A DNA stretch of 64,000 nt from Micromonospora parathelypteridis (GTDB lineage: Bacteria > Actinomycetota > Actinomycetes > Mycobacteriales > Micromonosporaceae). Position numbers and translations under genes: made by a program. The first letter of the stretch is position 1; each line of letters begins with the position of its first letter. This document shows, piece after piece, positions 32,678 through 41,374 of the stretch. The stretch lies in contig NZ_JACHDP010000001.1 of NCBI RefSeq assembly GCF_014201145.1, positions 248,001 through 312,000 on the forward strand. Reading direction: 5' to 3'. Under the pieces are notes generated by a model. That model saw only the letters and a list, made by a program, of their open reading frames with translations, had not been told where the DNA came from and made no database searches.

Positions 32678-33442
32678 ATGTCCGAGCGCTTCGCAAACAA
32701 GGTCATTCTGGTCACCGGCGCCACTTCCGGGATGGGCCAGGCCCTCGTGGAACGAGTCGCCGCCGAAGGCGCGAAGGTCGTCCTGGCGGCCCGCGGCAAG
32801 GAGGCCGGCGAGGCACTCGCCGCCACCCTGCGCTCCGCCGGGCGCGACGCGATCTTCGTGCCGACGGATGTGACGGTCGGGGCCGAGATGGAGAAGCTGG
32901 TGCAGCGGGCGGTCGACCACTACGGCCGGCTCGACGGCGTCTTCAACAACGTCGGCGCGGCCACCGCCGTCGGTCCGCTCACCGAGATCGGCCAGGACGC
33001 GTGGGACGCCGAGATGGCGCTCAACCTGAGCAGCGTCTTCTTCGGGCTCAGGTACCAGATCCCCGCGCTGCAGGCGTCCGGTGGCGGCTCGATCGTCAAC
33101 AACGCCTCCGTCAGCGGTGTCACCGGCTCTGCCGGCATGGCCTCCTACAGCGCGGCCAAGCACGGCGTGGTCGGGCTCACCCGCTCGGCGGCACTCGAGG
33201 TGGCCGCCACGGGCGTACGGATCAACGCGCTCGTCACCGGTGGCGTCGACACCCCTCTCCTGCGGCGCAACCTGGGCCCGAACCCGGACGAGGCCCTCCA
33301 GATGGGCAACGCCATGCACCCCGTCGGACGGATCGGGCGACCCGACGAGATCGCCGCGCTCGCGGCCTTCCTGCTGAGCGACGAAGCCCCGTTCATCACT
33401 GGCGCCGCGCTCGCGATCGATGGCGGCCTGACCGCCGCGTGA
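32678..33442 (+). CDS. Short-chain dehydrogenase/reductase
   Basis: A 254-residue classical SDR. It shows the cofactor motif TGATSGMG (residues 13-20), NNVGAAT in place of NNAG, the catalytic Ser in NNASVSG, and the YSAAK Tyr/Lys pair, then a C-terminal FITGAALAIDGGLTAA. Arg at the end of the second strand (AARGKE) favours NADP(H). It is followed 36 bp later by an MFS exporter with its own ribosome site, and the TetR gene comes next, a frequent layout for an inducible detoxification cassette. Substrate unknown. Confidence 0.9.
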   Translation: MSERFANKVILVTGATSGMGQALVERVAAEGAKVVLAARGKEAGEALAATLRSAGRDAIFVPTDVTVGAEMEKLVQRAVDHYGRLDGVFNNVGAATAVGPLTEIGQDAWDAEMALNLSSVFFGLRYQIPALQASGGGSIVNNASVSGVTGSAGMASYSAAKHGVVGLTRSAALEVAATGVRINALVTGGVDTPLLRRNLGPNPDEALQMGNAMHPVGRIGRPDEIAALAAFLLSDEAPFITGAALAIDGGLTAA

Positions 33443-33478
33443 CGACCCGTTGCCACCACCTCCCCTGAAGGAACAACG

Positions 33479-34972
33479 ATGCCCACTCGTCACACCGCGC
33501 CGAGCTCTCAGCGGTGGAAAGCCCTGTTGTTCATCTCCATCGCCCAACTGATGGTCGTCCTCGACGGCGCCGTCATGAACATCGCTCTGCCCTCGGCCCA
33601 GCAGGCGCTGCACTTCACCGACGGAAGTCGTCAGTGGGTGGTCACCGCGTACGGTCTGGCCTTCGGTGGTCTCCTGCTGGTCGGGGGCCGGATCGGCGAC
33701 ATGGTGGGGCGCAGGCGCGTCTTCCTGATCGCCCTGGCGGGCTTCGCGATCGCCTCGGCGATCGGCGGCCTGGCGGCGAACGCGGAGATGCTGCTCATCG
33801 CTCGGGCGCTGCAGGGGGCCTTCGCGGCTCTGCTCGCGCCGGCCGCGCTCTCGCTGATCTCCCTGTTGTTCACGCAGCCGCGGGATCGGGCGAAGGCCTT
33901 CGGCGTGTTCGCCGCGGTCTCGATCGCCGGTGGCGCCGTCGGTCTGATCGCCGGCGGCCTGCTCACCCAGTACCTGAACTGGCGTTTCGCGATGTTCATT
34001 CTGGTGCCGATCGCGGTCATCGGGATCCTGGGCGCCATCGCCACCGTGCACGACGACGGTGAACGGCACCGCGCCCGGCTCGACATTCCTGGGGTGTTGC
34101 TGGCCAGCCTCGGTCTCGTCGGCCTGGTCTACGGTTTCAGCGCCGCCGAGAGCCACGGCTGGCTGGCCGGTCCGACCATCGGGTCCTTCGTCGTCGGCGT
34201 GCTGCTCCTGGCGGCCTTCATCGTGGTGCAGTCGCGGGTGAAGGCTCCGCTGCTCCCGCTGCGGGTCCTGAGCGAACGCAACCGGGCCGCCGCCTACCTG
34301 TCGGTGGGTCTCGCCATCGTCAGCATGTTCGGGATGTTCCTGCTGCTGAGCTACTACTTCCAGCAGGTCAAGGGATGGTCGCCGGTCATGGCCGGACTGG
34401 CGTTCATGCCGATGGCGGTGCTGCAGGCCCTCGGGGCCACGCAGGTCGGCGCACGGCTCGCACATCGGATCGCCCCGCGGCCGATCATGGTCGGCGGCTA
34501 CCTCGTGGGCGCGGCCGGCCTCGTGCTGCTCGCCCTACTCGACGCCGACAGCGGCTTCCTGGAGATCGCGATCGCCGAGGCGGTGGTCGGCATCGGCATC
34601 GGCACCGCGTTCATGCCCGCGATGAGCATCTCCACCCACGGTGTCGAGCCCACGGACGTCGGTGTCGCCTCCGCGATGATCAGCTCGTCGCAACAGGTCG
34701 GAGGGTCGATCGGCGTCGCGCTGCTCAACACCGTCGCGACCAGCTCCGCCGCCTCCTACCTGGTCACCCGCGGAGGTACGGCAGCGCCCGTCCACGTCCA
34801 GAACCAGGCGCTGATGCACGGCTACTCGGCCGCGTACTGGCTGGCCACCATCTTCGTCGTGGCCGCCGCCCTGGTCTCCGCGATCCTGGTGAACGCCAGC
34901 GCACCGGAGCACCTTCCGACCTCGGCGTCGGACGACGTCGCCCTGGACGCCGTCCCGCTGCCCGCCCACTGA
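33479..34972 (+). CDS. MFS drug exporter, DHA2 (EmrB/QacA) family, 14 spans
   Basis: A 497-residue transporter with 14 membrane segments. DHA2 motifs are LDGAVMNIALPSAQQAL (motif D1), WVVTAYGL, GGRIGDMVGRRRVF (motif A) and the antiporter motif C region GGAVGLIAGGLL. It should use the proton gradient to export small hydrophobic compounds. AAGGAA precedes ATG 33479. It is co-transcribed with the SDR gene and ends at a strong hairpin. The TetR gene just downstream is the likely regulator. Confidence 0.9.
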   Translation: MPTRHTAPSSQRWKALLFISIAQLMVVLDGAVMNIALPSAQQALHFTDGSRQWVVTAYGLAFGGLLLVGGRIGDMVGRRRVFLIALAGFAIASAIGGLAANAEMLLIARALQGAFAALLAPAALSLISLLFTQPRDRAKAFGVFAAVSIAGGAVGLIAGGLLTQYLNWRFAMFILVPIAVIGILGAIATVHDDGERHRARLDIPGVLLASLGLVGLVYGFSAAESHGWLAGPTIGSFVVGVLLLAAFIVVQSRVKAPLLPLRVLSERNRAAAYLSVGLAIVSMFGMFLLLSYYFQQVKGWSPVMAGLAFMPMAVLQALGATQVGARLAHRIAPRPIMVGGYLVGAAGLVLLALLDADSGFLEIAIAEAVVGIGIGTAFMPAMSISTHGVEPTDVGVASAMISSSQQVGGSIGVALLNTVATSSAASYLVTRGGTAAPVHVQNQALMHGYSAAYWLATIFVVAAALVSAILVNASAPEHLPTSASDDVALDAVPLPAH

Positions 34973-35011
34973 GCGGCGGCCCGTCTGGGCGATCGCAGGG
35001 GTCATCGCCGC

Positions 35012-35047
35012 GTCAGCTCCCGGCTCTCGTGAGGGCCGGGAGCTGAC
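35012..35047 (+). terminator. Terminator of the SDR-MFS operon
   Basis: 13-bp perfect arms GTCAGCTCCCGGC (35012-35024) and GCCGGGAGCTGAC (35035-35047) with a 10-base loop, 40 bp after the MFS stop. Confidence 0.8.
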
Positions 35048-35091
35048 ACGCGTCCGTCGGCGCGCAGGTGGTCGGCCAGGCCGTGAAGAAT

Positions 35092-35121
35092 CGGACGACC
35101 GACGTCCGTTTGTGCTACGCT
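35092..35121 (+). promoter_or_regulatory. Operator and leaderless promoter of the TetR gene
   Basis: CGGACG (35092-35097), ACCGA, CGTCCG (35103-35108) is a perfect 6-bp inverted repeat covering the -35 position. TACGCT (35116-35121) is the -10, six bases before ATG 35128, so the mRNA should start at or near the start codon. The arrangement indicates autorepression. Confidence 0.6.
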
Positions 35122-35127
35122 ACCCGG

Positions 35128-35754
35128 ATGCCTGATCTGGACCCGGCGTCCGGCGTCCGCGCGGACGCGCGGCACAACCGACGCCAGCTGATCATCGCGA
35201 CGAGGGAGGCGATCGCCGCCCGTGGGCTCGACGTCTCGGCCCTGGACATCGCCACCGCCGCCGGCGTGGGGGTGGGCACCTTGTACCGGCGCTTCGGCAC
35301 CAAGGAAGCGCTGCTCGACAACGCCGTGCTCGGCCTCTACGACGAGCTCTGCGACACCGCGCAGGTCTGTCTGGAGCGCCCGGATCCGTGGGACGGCATG
35401 GCGGAGTTCGTGCTGGAGCTGGCCGGCGCCCACCGGGACAGCCGTGGCCTGGCCGAGGTCACCGCGGCCTGCGAGCGGCCGCCGACACCCGAACTCGCGC
35501 AGCGCACCGTCGCGCTGCAGGAGGCCGTCACCCAGCTGACCGAGCGAGCACGGGCGGCGGGCGTTCTCCGTGCGGACGTGACCTGGCAGGACGTCCTGCT
35601 CTGCTCACGTGCGGCGCTGGACACCGACCACTGCCTCGGCGTCGACGCGGGGCCCGACGGGTGGCGTCGAGTCGTCATGATCCTGCTCGACGGCATGCGA
35701 GCCCCTGGGCACACCCCTCTGCAGGGGCCGGCGCCGCAGGTCCGCCCGGCGTAA
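35128..35754 (+). CDS. TetR-family transcriptional regulator
   Basis: A 208-residue TetR regulator. Residues of about 15-60 are the HTH (RRQLIIATREAIAARGLDVS, DIATAAGVGVGTLYRRFGTKEAL); the rest is a helical ligand-binding domain with several cysteines (DTAQVCLER, TAACERP, LLCSRAA). It lies downstream of, and in line with, the SDR-MFS pair but behind their terminator and with its own promoter. It probably represses itself and the exporter operon in answer to a substrate of the pump. Confidence 0.88.
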   Translation: MPDLDPASGVRADARHNRRQLIIATREAIAARGLDVSALDIATAAGVGVGTLYRRFGTKEALLDNAVLGLYDELCDTAQVCLERPDPWDGMAEFVLELAGAHRDSRGLAEVTAACERPPTPELAQRTVALQEAVTQLTERARAAGVLRADVTWQDVLLCSRAALDTDHCLGVDAGPDGWRRVVMILLDGMRAPGHTPLQGPAPQVRPA

Positions 35755-35786
35755 GCACTGCGCGGCCGTGTGACAGACGGGTGCCC

Positions 35787-36947
35787 TCAGGCGTGCGGGC
35801 CGACGGCGACCGTGCCGATCGTCAGCGACGGCTTGCCTTCCAGGATCTCCCCGACCCGCTCGACCTCCGCCTCCAACGCCCGCTGGCGACCGGTGCCGAG
35901 CGCCCGCAACGGCTCGACCGTGACCCGGATCGTGCGCCCGGAGCGGCGCTGGTGCCACACTCCGGCGACCGTCCCGTTGATCAGCAGCACCGGGTAGTTG
36001 CCGGCCTGCCCACCGGCCAGCGCACGCTCGGCGGCGGCACCGGGAAAGAGCTGCTCACGCGGGTGGCAGCCGACCGCGTACGCGTCGAAGTAGGGCAGCA
36101 ACCGCACCCCGGACGGTCGGTCGTCCGGGAAGTCGGTGTCGTCGGCGACCACCCACGCCCGCGTGCCGGCCACGGTGACCTCGGCCAGATCCAACGACTT
36201 GAACACCCCGGTCGCCCACCGCTCGGTCGCCGAGAGCCACTGGGCGAACTGGGCCGGGGTGGCCGGCCCGTACGCGTACAGGTAGCGGCGGGCGAGTTCG
36301 GCCAGCGCCGCCGGGCCGGCCATCGGCGCGAACCCGGGCAACCAGCGGGCCGGGCTGGTGTAGGTGGTGGCACGTCCCCGGTTCGGGCCGTGGCACATGA
36401 CCCCGCCCCGGGTGGCGGCGGCCATCGCGGCGACCCACCGGGGCCACCTGTCCTGGAACGCCTCCATGACGCGCTCGCCCGCCCAGGCGCCGGTGCGGGC
36501 GACGATCTCCTCGGTCAACTCGGCGGTCGTCAGCTCGGCCTCGGCCAGCGCGTCGGCGATGGCCGCGAGGACCTGCTCGGTCTGCTGGGGAGTCAACAGG
36601 GCCCGGCTCTGCTCCCACGGCGGGGTGGGCATCGCGGTCAGCGCGCCCGTCCACATCGGCAGGTCGGCCGCGGTGAGCAGGTGCACCGTCCCGCGCGGCC
36701 CACGGCTCTTGACCAGGGTGCGGTCACTCCACAGCGCCCGGCGGACCAGAGCACGAGTGGCACCCGGGACCCGTAGCCCGACGGACAGCTCGGCGGCGGA
36801 GGCGACCTGGGCGTGGGCTCCGCACATCGCCGACACCACGTCGGCGACACGGTCGGCGTCCGGTGCGACGTCCGACGCGGACGACACCGCTAGCCCGTGC
36901 CGCGCAAGACGCCGGGCGGCCACCTGCGCCCAGCTCACGTCGCTCAT
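35787..36947 (-). CDS. Winged-helix AlkZ-like DNA glycosylase-family protein (HTH_42)
   Basis: A 386-residue protein of the HTH_42/AlkZ superfamily, monofunctional DNA glycosylases that excise bulky alkyl adducts or open interstrand crosslinks; some are antibiotic self-resistance proteins. Tandem winged helices cover the N-terminal two thirds, with GPRGTVHLLTAADLPMW as a family block. The catalytic-motif position reads HAQ (H45-A-Q47) instead of QxQ, as in a known subset. The start at 36947 was chosen since the preceding 21 codons are Arg-rich and lack a ribosome site. Divergent from the sigma-factor gene. Repair activity is inferred. Confidence 0.8.
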   Translation of the reverse strand: MSDVSWAQVAARRLARHGLAVSSASDVAPDADRVADVVSAMCGAHAQVASAAELSVGLRVPGATRALVRRALWSDRTLVKSRGPRGTVHLLTAADLPMWTGALTAMPTPPWEQSRALLTPQQTEQVLAAIADALAEAELTTAELTEEIVARTGAWAGERVMEAFQDRWPRWVAAMAAATRGGVMCHGPNRGRATTYTSPARWLPGFAPMAGPAALAELARRYLYAYGPATPAQFAQWLSATERWATGVFKSLDLAEVTVAGTRAWVVADDTDFPDDRPSGVRLLPYFDAYAVGCHPREQLFPGAAAERALAGGQAGNYPVLLINGTVAGVWHQRRSGRTIRVTVEPLRALGTGRQRALEAEVERVGEILEGKPSLTIGTVAVGPHA

Positions 36948-37204
36948 CGCGGGCTCGTGCAGCGGGCGGGGTTGCCGGTCGCGCGCGACCACAGGCCTTC
37001 GACGGCGCATGTCCTCATGTCGCCCACGCTACGACCGACGTACGTCACTTTCCGCCAGCGTCGCCGGCGCCCGGCGGCCCCCGCGGTGCTGGCCGGGACG
37101 GCGGCACACTCACCCGTCGTAGGCTGGTACGGGCGGCAGTACCGAGCAAACCGCCCAAAGTGCTACAGGTGGAACGCCTTGGGACGGGCAGGGAGGACGA
37201 ACTC

Positions 37205-38149
37205 GTGACGCAGAGTGACGCGGAGCTGGTCGTGCTCGCGCAGGCGGGAGACGCGGCCGCGCTCGGTGCGCTGCTGGCCCGTCACGAGGCCACGATGCGG
37301 GCCGTGGCGCTGAGCGTCCTCGGTTACGGACCCGACGCCGAGGATGCGGTGCAGGACGCGATGGTGGTGGCGTTGCGCCGCATCGGCGAGGTCCGCGACC
37401 CGGCCGCCGTCGGCCCGTGGTTACGTGCCATCGTCCGCAACAACAGCCGGATGACGTTGCGCGGACCCAGAGCCGTCCCGGTCGCCGAGCCGGAGTGGTT
37501 CGCCCGCCCCGCCGACACACCGACCCCGGAGGAGGCACTGGACCGGGGCGCGATGCGCGACTGGGTGTGGCACGCGATCGGGCAACTGTCCGAACCTGAC
37601 CGGCTGGTCACCCTGCTGCGGTACTTCAGCGACGCGTCCTCGTACGAGCAGATCGCGGCCGTGTGCGGCGTGCCGGTCGGCACTGTCCGCAGCCGCCTCA
37701 GCCACGCCCGCCGCGCGCTCGCCGGCGGCCTCCGGGCGGCGGCGAGCGCGGCGCACACCGATGTCACCGCGGCCAGCGACTCGCGGTGGCGCGAGGGCCG
37801 CGACATGATCGCCACGGCGATGGGCGGCGACTTCGACCGGGTGGTCCACGAGAGCTGGTGGCCGGACGCCGAGATGGTCGTGCCGGGCGGCCCGCGCGGC
37901 GGCCGTGACCTCGCCATCAAGGGCATGGACTGCGACCTGACGGCCGGCGTACGCCAGCGGCTGCGCAACGTCGTGGCCAGCGGCGACGTGCTGATCTGGG
38001 AAACCGACCTGATCAGCCCGCCCGACGACCCGGAGCACTGCCCACCGGCGGCGCTGTGGTTGCAGGTGCTGCGCGAGGGCCGGGTGCGCCAACTCACCCT
38101 CTTCCACCCCGTCGCGGCGCTGGCGACCCGCCAACCCGCCCCGGTCTGA
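37205..38149 (+). CDS. ECF-like sigma factor with SnoaL/NTF2-like C-terminal domain
   Basis: A 314-residue sigma-70 family factor. Region 2 is at about 10-75 (GPDAEDAVQDAMVVALRR, PWLRAIVRN) and region 4 at about 120-180 (SYEQIAAVCGVPVGTVRSRLSHARRAL). A further 120 residues contain FDRVVHESWWPDAEMVVPGG and LWLQVLREGRVRQLTLFHP, an NTF2/SnoaL-like domain, as in ECF groups that carry a regulatory tail instead of a separate anti-sigma factor. GTG 37205 has GGGAGG upstream. TAGGCT at 37120-37125 may be its -10. The hydrolase gene downstream may be a target. Confidence 0.87.
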   Translation: MTQSDAELVVLAQAGDAAALGALLARHEATMRAVALSVLGYGPDAEDAVQDAMVVALRRIGEVRDPAAVGPWLRAIVRNNSRMTLRGPRAVPVAEPEWFARPADTPTPEEALDRGAMRDWVWHAIGQLSEPDRLVTLLRYFSDASSYEQIAAVCGVPVGTVRSRLSHARRALAGGLRAAASAAHTDVTAASDSRWREGRDMIATAMGGDFDRVVHESWWPDAEMVVPGGPRGGRDLAIKGMDCDLTAGVRQRLRNVVASGDVLIWETDLISPPDDPEHCPPAALWLQVLREGRVRQLTLFHPVAALATRQPAPV

Positions 38150-38152
38150 GAA

Positions 38153-38177
38153 GAACTTTTCGGATCGAGCGAACTTT
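38153..38177 (+). promoter_or_regulatory. Direct repeat GAACTTT-N11-GAACTTT before the hydrolase gene
   Basis: GAACTTT occurs twice, 18 bp apart start to start, between the sigma-factor stop and the hydrolase start at 38264. GAAC is a common ECF -35 core, so this is a candidate promoter or activator site used by the neighbouring sigma factor. Confidence 0.35.
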
Positions 38178-38263
38178 CTCCCCGACCCGCGCATCTGGTT
38201 CGCGTCATTCACCAGTCGCCGCGTCGGCACACGCCGCGCGGGTCTCGGATCGGGAGATAGCTC

Positions 38264-39148
38264 ATGGGTTCCACCAGCCACGACGTCAGCGCCCTCGCAC
38301 CGGGTGCTCACACGTTCATCGTCGACGGCGTTCGGCAGGTCTACCACGTCGCCGGCACCGGCCCGGTGTGCGTGGCGCACTCCGGCGGCCCCGGCATCGA
38401 GTGGGCGTATCTGCGGACGCCCAGCCTCGAAGAGCACTTCACGATGGTGTACGTCGAGCCGGTGGGCACGGGCGCCTCGGGGCAGCTCGACAACCCCGAC
38501 AACTACCGTCTCGACACGTATGTCCGGTTCCTCGACGCCGTCGTCCAGCACCTCGGCGAACCCCGGGTGTACCTCCTCGGGCACTCGCACGGCGGTTTCG
38601 TCGTCCAGCGGTACGCACTCACGCACCCGGACCGGGTCGCCGGCCTCGCCCTGTACGACACGTCGCCCGTCACCGGCGCCGAGTTCTGGGCCGAGGCGAT
38701 GGCCGGGCTCGCCGCGTACCCGCAGAGGCACCCGGACCGGCCGGAGGCCGCGGCGGTCCCGGCCGCCTTCGGGCAGATCGGCGCTGCCACCGACGACGAG
38801 TCGTTGGGGACCGCCCTGCGCGCCGCCCTTCCGGTCTACTTCGCGGACTTCTGGGGCCGACAGGACGAATTCGCACCGTTTCAGGCCGCTGTCCGGATCT
38901 GGTCAGCGCCAGCGGGCGCGCAGGACCCCACGCCCTTCGACGTGCGGGAGAACCTGGCCGAGATCACCGTGCCCGCAGTGGTGATCGTCGGGGCGTACGA
39001 CTTCATCTGCCCGCCGCACCGCGCCGAGCAACTGCACGCGGGCCTCAAGGACTCCCGGCTGGTGCTGCTGGAGCAGAGCGGGCACTTCGGGCACATCGAG
39101 CAGCCGGCGGAGTTCACCCAGGCCGTGGTGGAGCTGTTGCGGCGCTGA
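38264..39148 (+). CDS. Alpha/beta hydrolase, proline iminopeptidase-like
   Basis: A 294-residue alpha/beta-hydrolase. The oxyanion motif HSGGPG (close to the HGGPG of prolyl iminopeptidases) is followed by YVEPVGTGAS, the nucleophile elbow GHSHGG, the acid in VGAYDFICPP and the His in SGHFGHIEQP. No export signal. GGGAG precedes ATG 38264. It follows the sigma factor in the same direction after 114 bp. Aminopeptidase or epoxide/ester hydrolase activities are both possible. Confidence 0.85.
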   Translation: MGSTSHDVSALAPGAHTFIVDGVRQVYHVAGTGPVCVAHSGGPGIEWAYLRTPSLEEHFTMVYVEPVGTGASGQLDNPDNYRLDTYVRFLDAVVQHLGEPRVYLLGHSHGGFVVQRYALTHPDRVAGLALYDTSPVTGAEFWAEAMAGLAAYPQRHPDRPEAAAVPAAFGQIGAATDDESLGTALRAALPVYFADFWGRQDEFAPFQAAVRIWSAPAGAQDPTPFDVRENLAEITVPAVVIVGAYDFICPPHRAEQLHAGLKDSRLVLLEQSGHFGHIEQPAEFTQAVVELLRR

Positions 39149-39269
39149 AACCTCGCGCGGCGCCCTGCCCCGAGGTTCGTTCGTCACAGCGGGCAGGCCT
39201 CGGGGTGCGGCAGCGTTGGACAGCCATAGGCTTGGTCCATTGCCGCATTGTGACGAGGAGGAGACCACC

Positions 39270-39731
39270 GTGAGCCAGACCGAGCGGATGGATTCCGTCG
39301 ACGAGTGGAACGTGGCCGAGGATGACGGAGTCCTGGACGCGTCCGACACTCTGGACGACACCCGGGTCGGTGACCCACTCGACACCGGCATCATCGCCGA
39401 GGACCACTGGACGGCGGCGAACCGGTTCGGCACCACGCCCGCCGAGGAGCGGGCGGGCGAGTCTTTGGAGCAGCACCTCGCCCAGGAGGTGCCCGATGTC
39501 GACCCGTACGCCGAGGGCGGTGACGACGAGGACGAGCTGACCCGCCGGGGGTACGAGGCCGAGGAACGCGCGGGCCGTCTCGTCGCGTACGACGAGGGCG
39601 TTCGTGAGGATGACGAGGCCGAGTCGGTGGCGTGGGACGCCGGGATCGACGCGGGTGCCGCCAGCGCCGAGGAGGCGGCGATCCACGTGGTCGAGGACCC
39701 GGACGGGTCCGGCGACGGCCCGTTGCGCTGA
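39270..39731 (+). CDS. DUF5709 family acidic protein
   Basis: A 153-residue highly acidic protein (many Asp/Glu) matching actinobacterial DUF5709: SVDEWNVAEDDGVLDASDTLDD, GEERAGE-like repeats and WDAGIDAGAASAEEAAIHVV near the end. It has no membrane segment and is predicted to be largely disordered. GAGGAGGAG precedes GTG 39270. Function is unknown; homologues are widespread in actinobacteria. A very strong terminator follows. Confidence 0.85.
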   Translation: MSQTERMDSVDEWNVAEDDGVLDASDTLDDTRVGDPLDTGIIAEDHWTAANRFGTTPAEERAGESLEQHLAQEVPDVDPYAEGGDDEDELTRRGYEAEERAGRLVAYDEGVREDDEAESVAWDAGIDAGAASAEEAAIHVVEDPDGSGDGPLR

Positions 39732-39744
39732 CGTCCACCCGCAA

Positions 39745-39784
39745 CCGCCGCGCTCGACACCTGCGGAGGTGTCGAGCGCGGCGG
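39745..39784. terminator. Strong bidirectional terminator
   Basis: 18-bp perfect arms (39745-39762 and 39767-39784) with a GCGG loop between the DUF5709 gene and the convergent MFS gene that ends at 39794. Confidence 0.88.
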
Positions 39785-39793
39785 GCGGGTTGC

Positions 39794-41374
39794 TCAGTGG
39801 ATGACGACGGGCGCCTTGACCTGATCCGCCTGCTGGTCGTCGAGCTGCGCCGGCTGACGTCGACGCGGCAGCAGGGCGGCCGGAATGAACGTGAGCAGGA
39901 CCAGCGCGAACGCGACCCAGAACGTGTGCGAGAACGACCTGGCGGCGAAGTCGAGCCCACGCTCGATGATGGACGGGTCCACCGGCATCTGCTGGAGCAG
40001 CTCCGGCCGTTGCTGGGCGGCGATGGCCAGCCCGGCTTCGGTGACCGGCTCACCGCTCGGGTCCACCAGGCCGGGGATCGGCTTGGAGCCGTTCAGCTCG
40101 TTGGTGAGGATCACCGACATCACGGCGGCGCCAATCGAGCCGCCGATCTGCTGGAGGATGTTGACCAGCGTCGAGCCGCGGGCCACCTCCTGAGCCTGCA
40201 GTGTCCGCAACGCCGACGTCATGATCGGCATCATCGTGCCGCCCATGCCGAGGCCCATCACGAAGAGCGACCCGCCGAGCAGCCAGTACGAGGTCTGCGG
40301 GTCGACCTGGGTGAAGCTGAAGAACCCGACGACGATGAGCGCCAGCGCGAACGGGACGGTACGCCCGATCGGCACCCGGTCGGCCAGCGTGCCGGCGATC
40401 GGCATGGTGATCATCGCGCCGATGCCCTGCGGGGCCATCAACAGACCTGCGGCCAGCGTCGACTCGCCGCGTACCTGCAGGAAGTAGCTCGGGAACAGCA
40501 GGCCGGCACCCATGAACGCGATGATGAAGACGAACAGCGTCAGCGACGCGATGGTCAGGCCGCGGTTGCGGAACAGCCGCAGGTCTAGCAGTGGATGGCG
40601 GGGCTTGAACGAGTAGAGCACGAACGCCACCACCAGCGCGCCGCCGACCAGCATCGGGGCCCACACCTTGGCTTCGGCGAAGGTGCCCGCCTCCGGCAGT
40701 GACGACACGCCGTAGAGGAAGAGGGCGAGGCCCGGCGAGAGCATGAGCATGCCGATGAAGTCGAACGACTCCGACGGCTCGGGAGCGTCCTTCGGAAGCG
40801 CCATCTGCGCGTAGATCAGCGCGACGACACCGATCGGCAGGTTGATCAGGAAGATCCAGTGCCAGCTCGCGGTGTCGATCAGCCAGCCACCGAGGATCGG
40901 GCCGCCGATCGGCCCGAGCAGCATCGGAATGCCGAGGACGGCCATCAGCCGACCGATCCGGTGCGGGCCGGCCGCGCGGGTCATGATGGTCATGCCCAGC
41001 GGCATGAGCATGCCGCCGCCGAGGCCCTGAAGCACCCGGTAGCCGATCAGCTCGCCGATCGTGTCGGCCGTGGCGCAGAGCCCCGACCCGATCGTGAACA
41101 GGGCCAGCGCCACCATGTAGAGCCGCTTGGTGCCGAACCGGTCTGCCGCCCACCCGCTGAGCGGGATCACGGTGGCGAGCGCGAGGGTGTAGCCGGTCAT
41201 CGTCCATGCGACGCGGGCGTAGGACGCGTCGAACTCACTCTGGAATTTGGGCAGCGCCACGCTGACCACCGTCACGTCGAGGATCGACATGATCGCGCCA
41301 AGGACGACGACACCCGCCACCTTGAGCACCGCGGCGTCGAGTTTGTCCGATGTCGCGACGGATTGCTGTGTCAC
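39794..41374 (-). CDS. MFS drug exporter, DHA2 family, 14 spans
   Basis: A 526-residue transporter with 14 membrane segments. Motifs: LDVTVVSVALPKFQSEF (D1), WTMTGYTLALATVIPLSGWAADRFGTKR (motif A) and IGGPILGGWLI (motif C). The N-terminal region resembles LfrA/EmrB-type pumps. The start is GTG 41374 behind AGGAGAG. A cluster of CAGTT/AACTG repeats 115 bp upstream is the probable repressor site; no adjacent TetR or MarR gene exists, so the regulator may be elsewhere. Exported compound unknown. Confidence 0.9.
   Translation of the reverse strand: MTQQSVATSDKLDAAVLKVAGVVVLGAIMSILDVTVVSVALPKFQSEFDASYARVAWTMTGYTLALATVIPLSGWAADRFGTKRLYMVALALFTIGSGLCATADTIGELIGYRVLQGLGGGMLMPLGMTIMTRAAGPHRIGRLMAVLGIPMLLGPIGGPILGGWLIDTASWHWIFLINLPIGVVALIYAQMALPKDAPEPSESFDFIGMLMLSPGLALFLYGVSSLPEAGTFAEAKVWAPMLVGGALVVAFVLYSFKPRHPLLDLRLFRNRGLTIASLTLFVFIIAFMGAGLLFPSYFLQVRGESTLAAGLLMAPQGIGAMITMPIAGTLADRVPIGRTVPFALALIVVGFFSFTQVDPQTSYWLLGGSLFVMGLGMGGTMMPIMTSALRTLQAQEVARGSTLVNILQQIGGSIGAAVMSVILTNELNGSKPIPGLVDPSGEPVTEAGLAIAAQQRPELLQQMPVDPSIIERGLDFAARSFSHTFWVAFALVLLTFIPAALLPRRRQPAQLDDQQADQVKAPVVIH

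Noticed and set aside
31595..34465. 956-codon open frame on the minus strand
   Set aside because: Only the last 247 codons (DUF2071) are real; the rest is antisense to the SDR and MFS genes.
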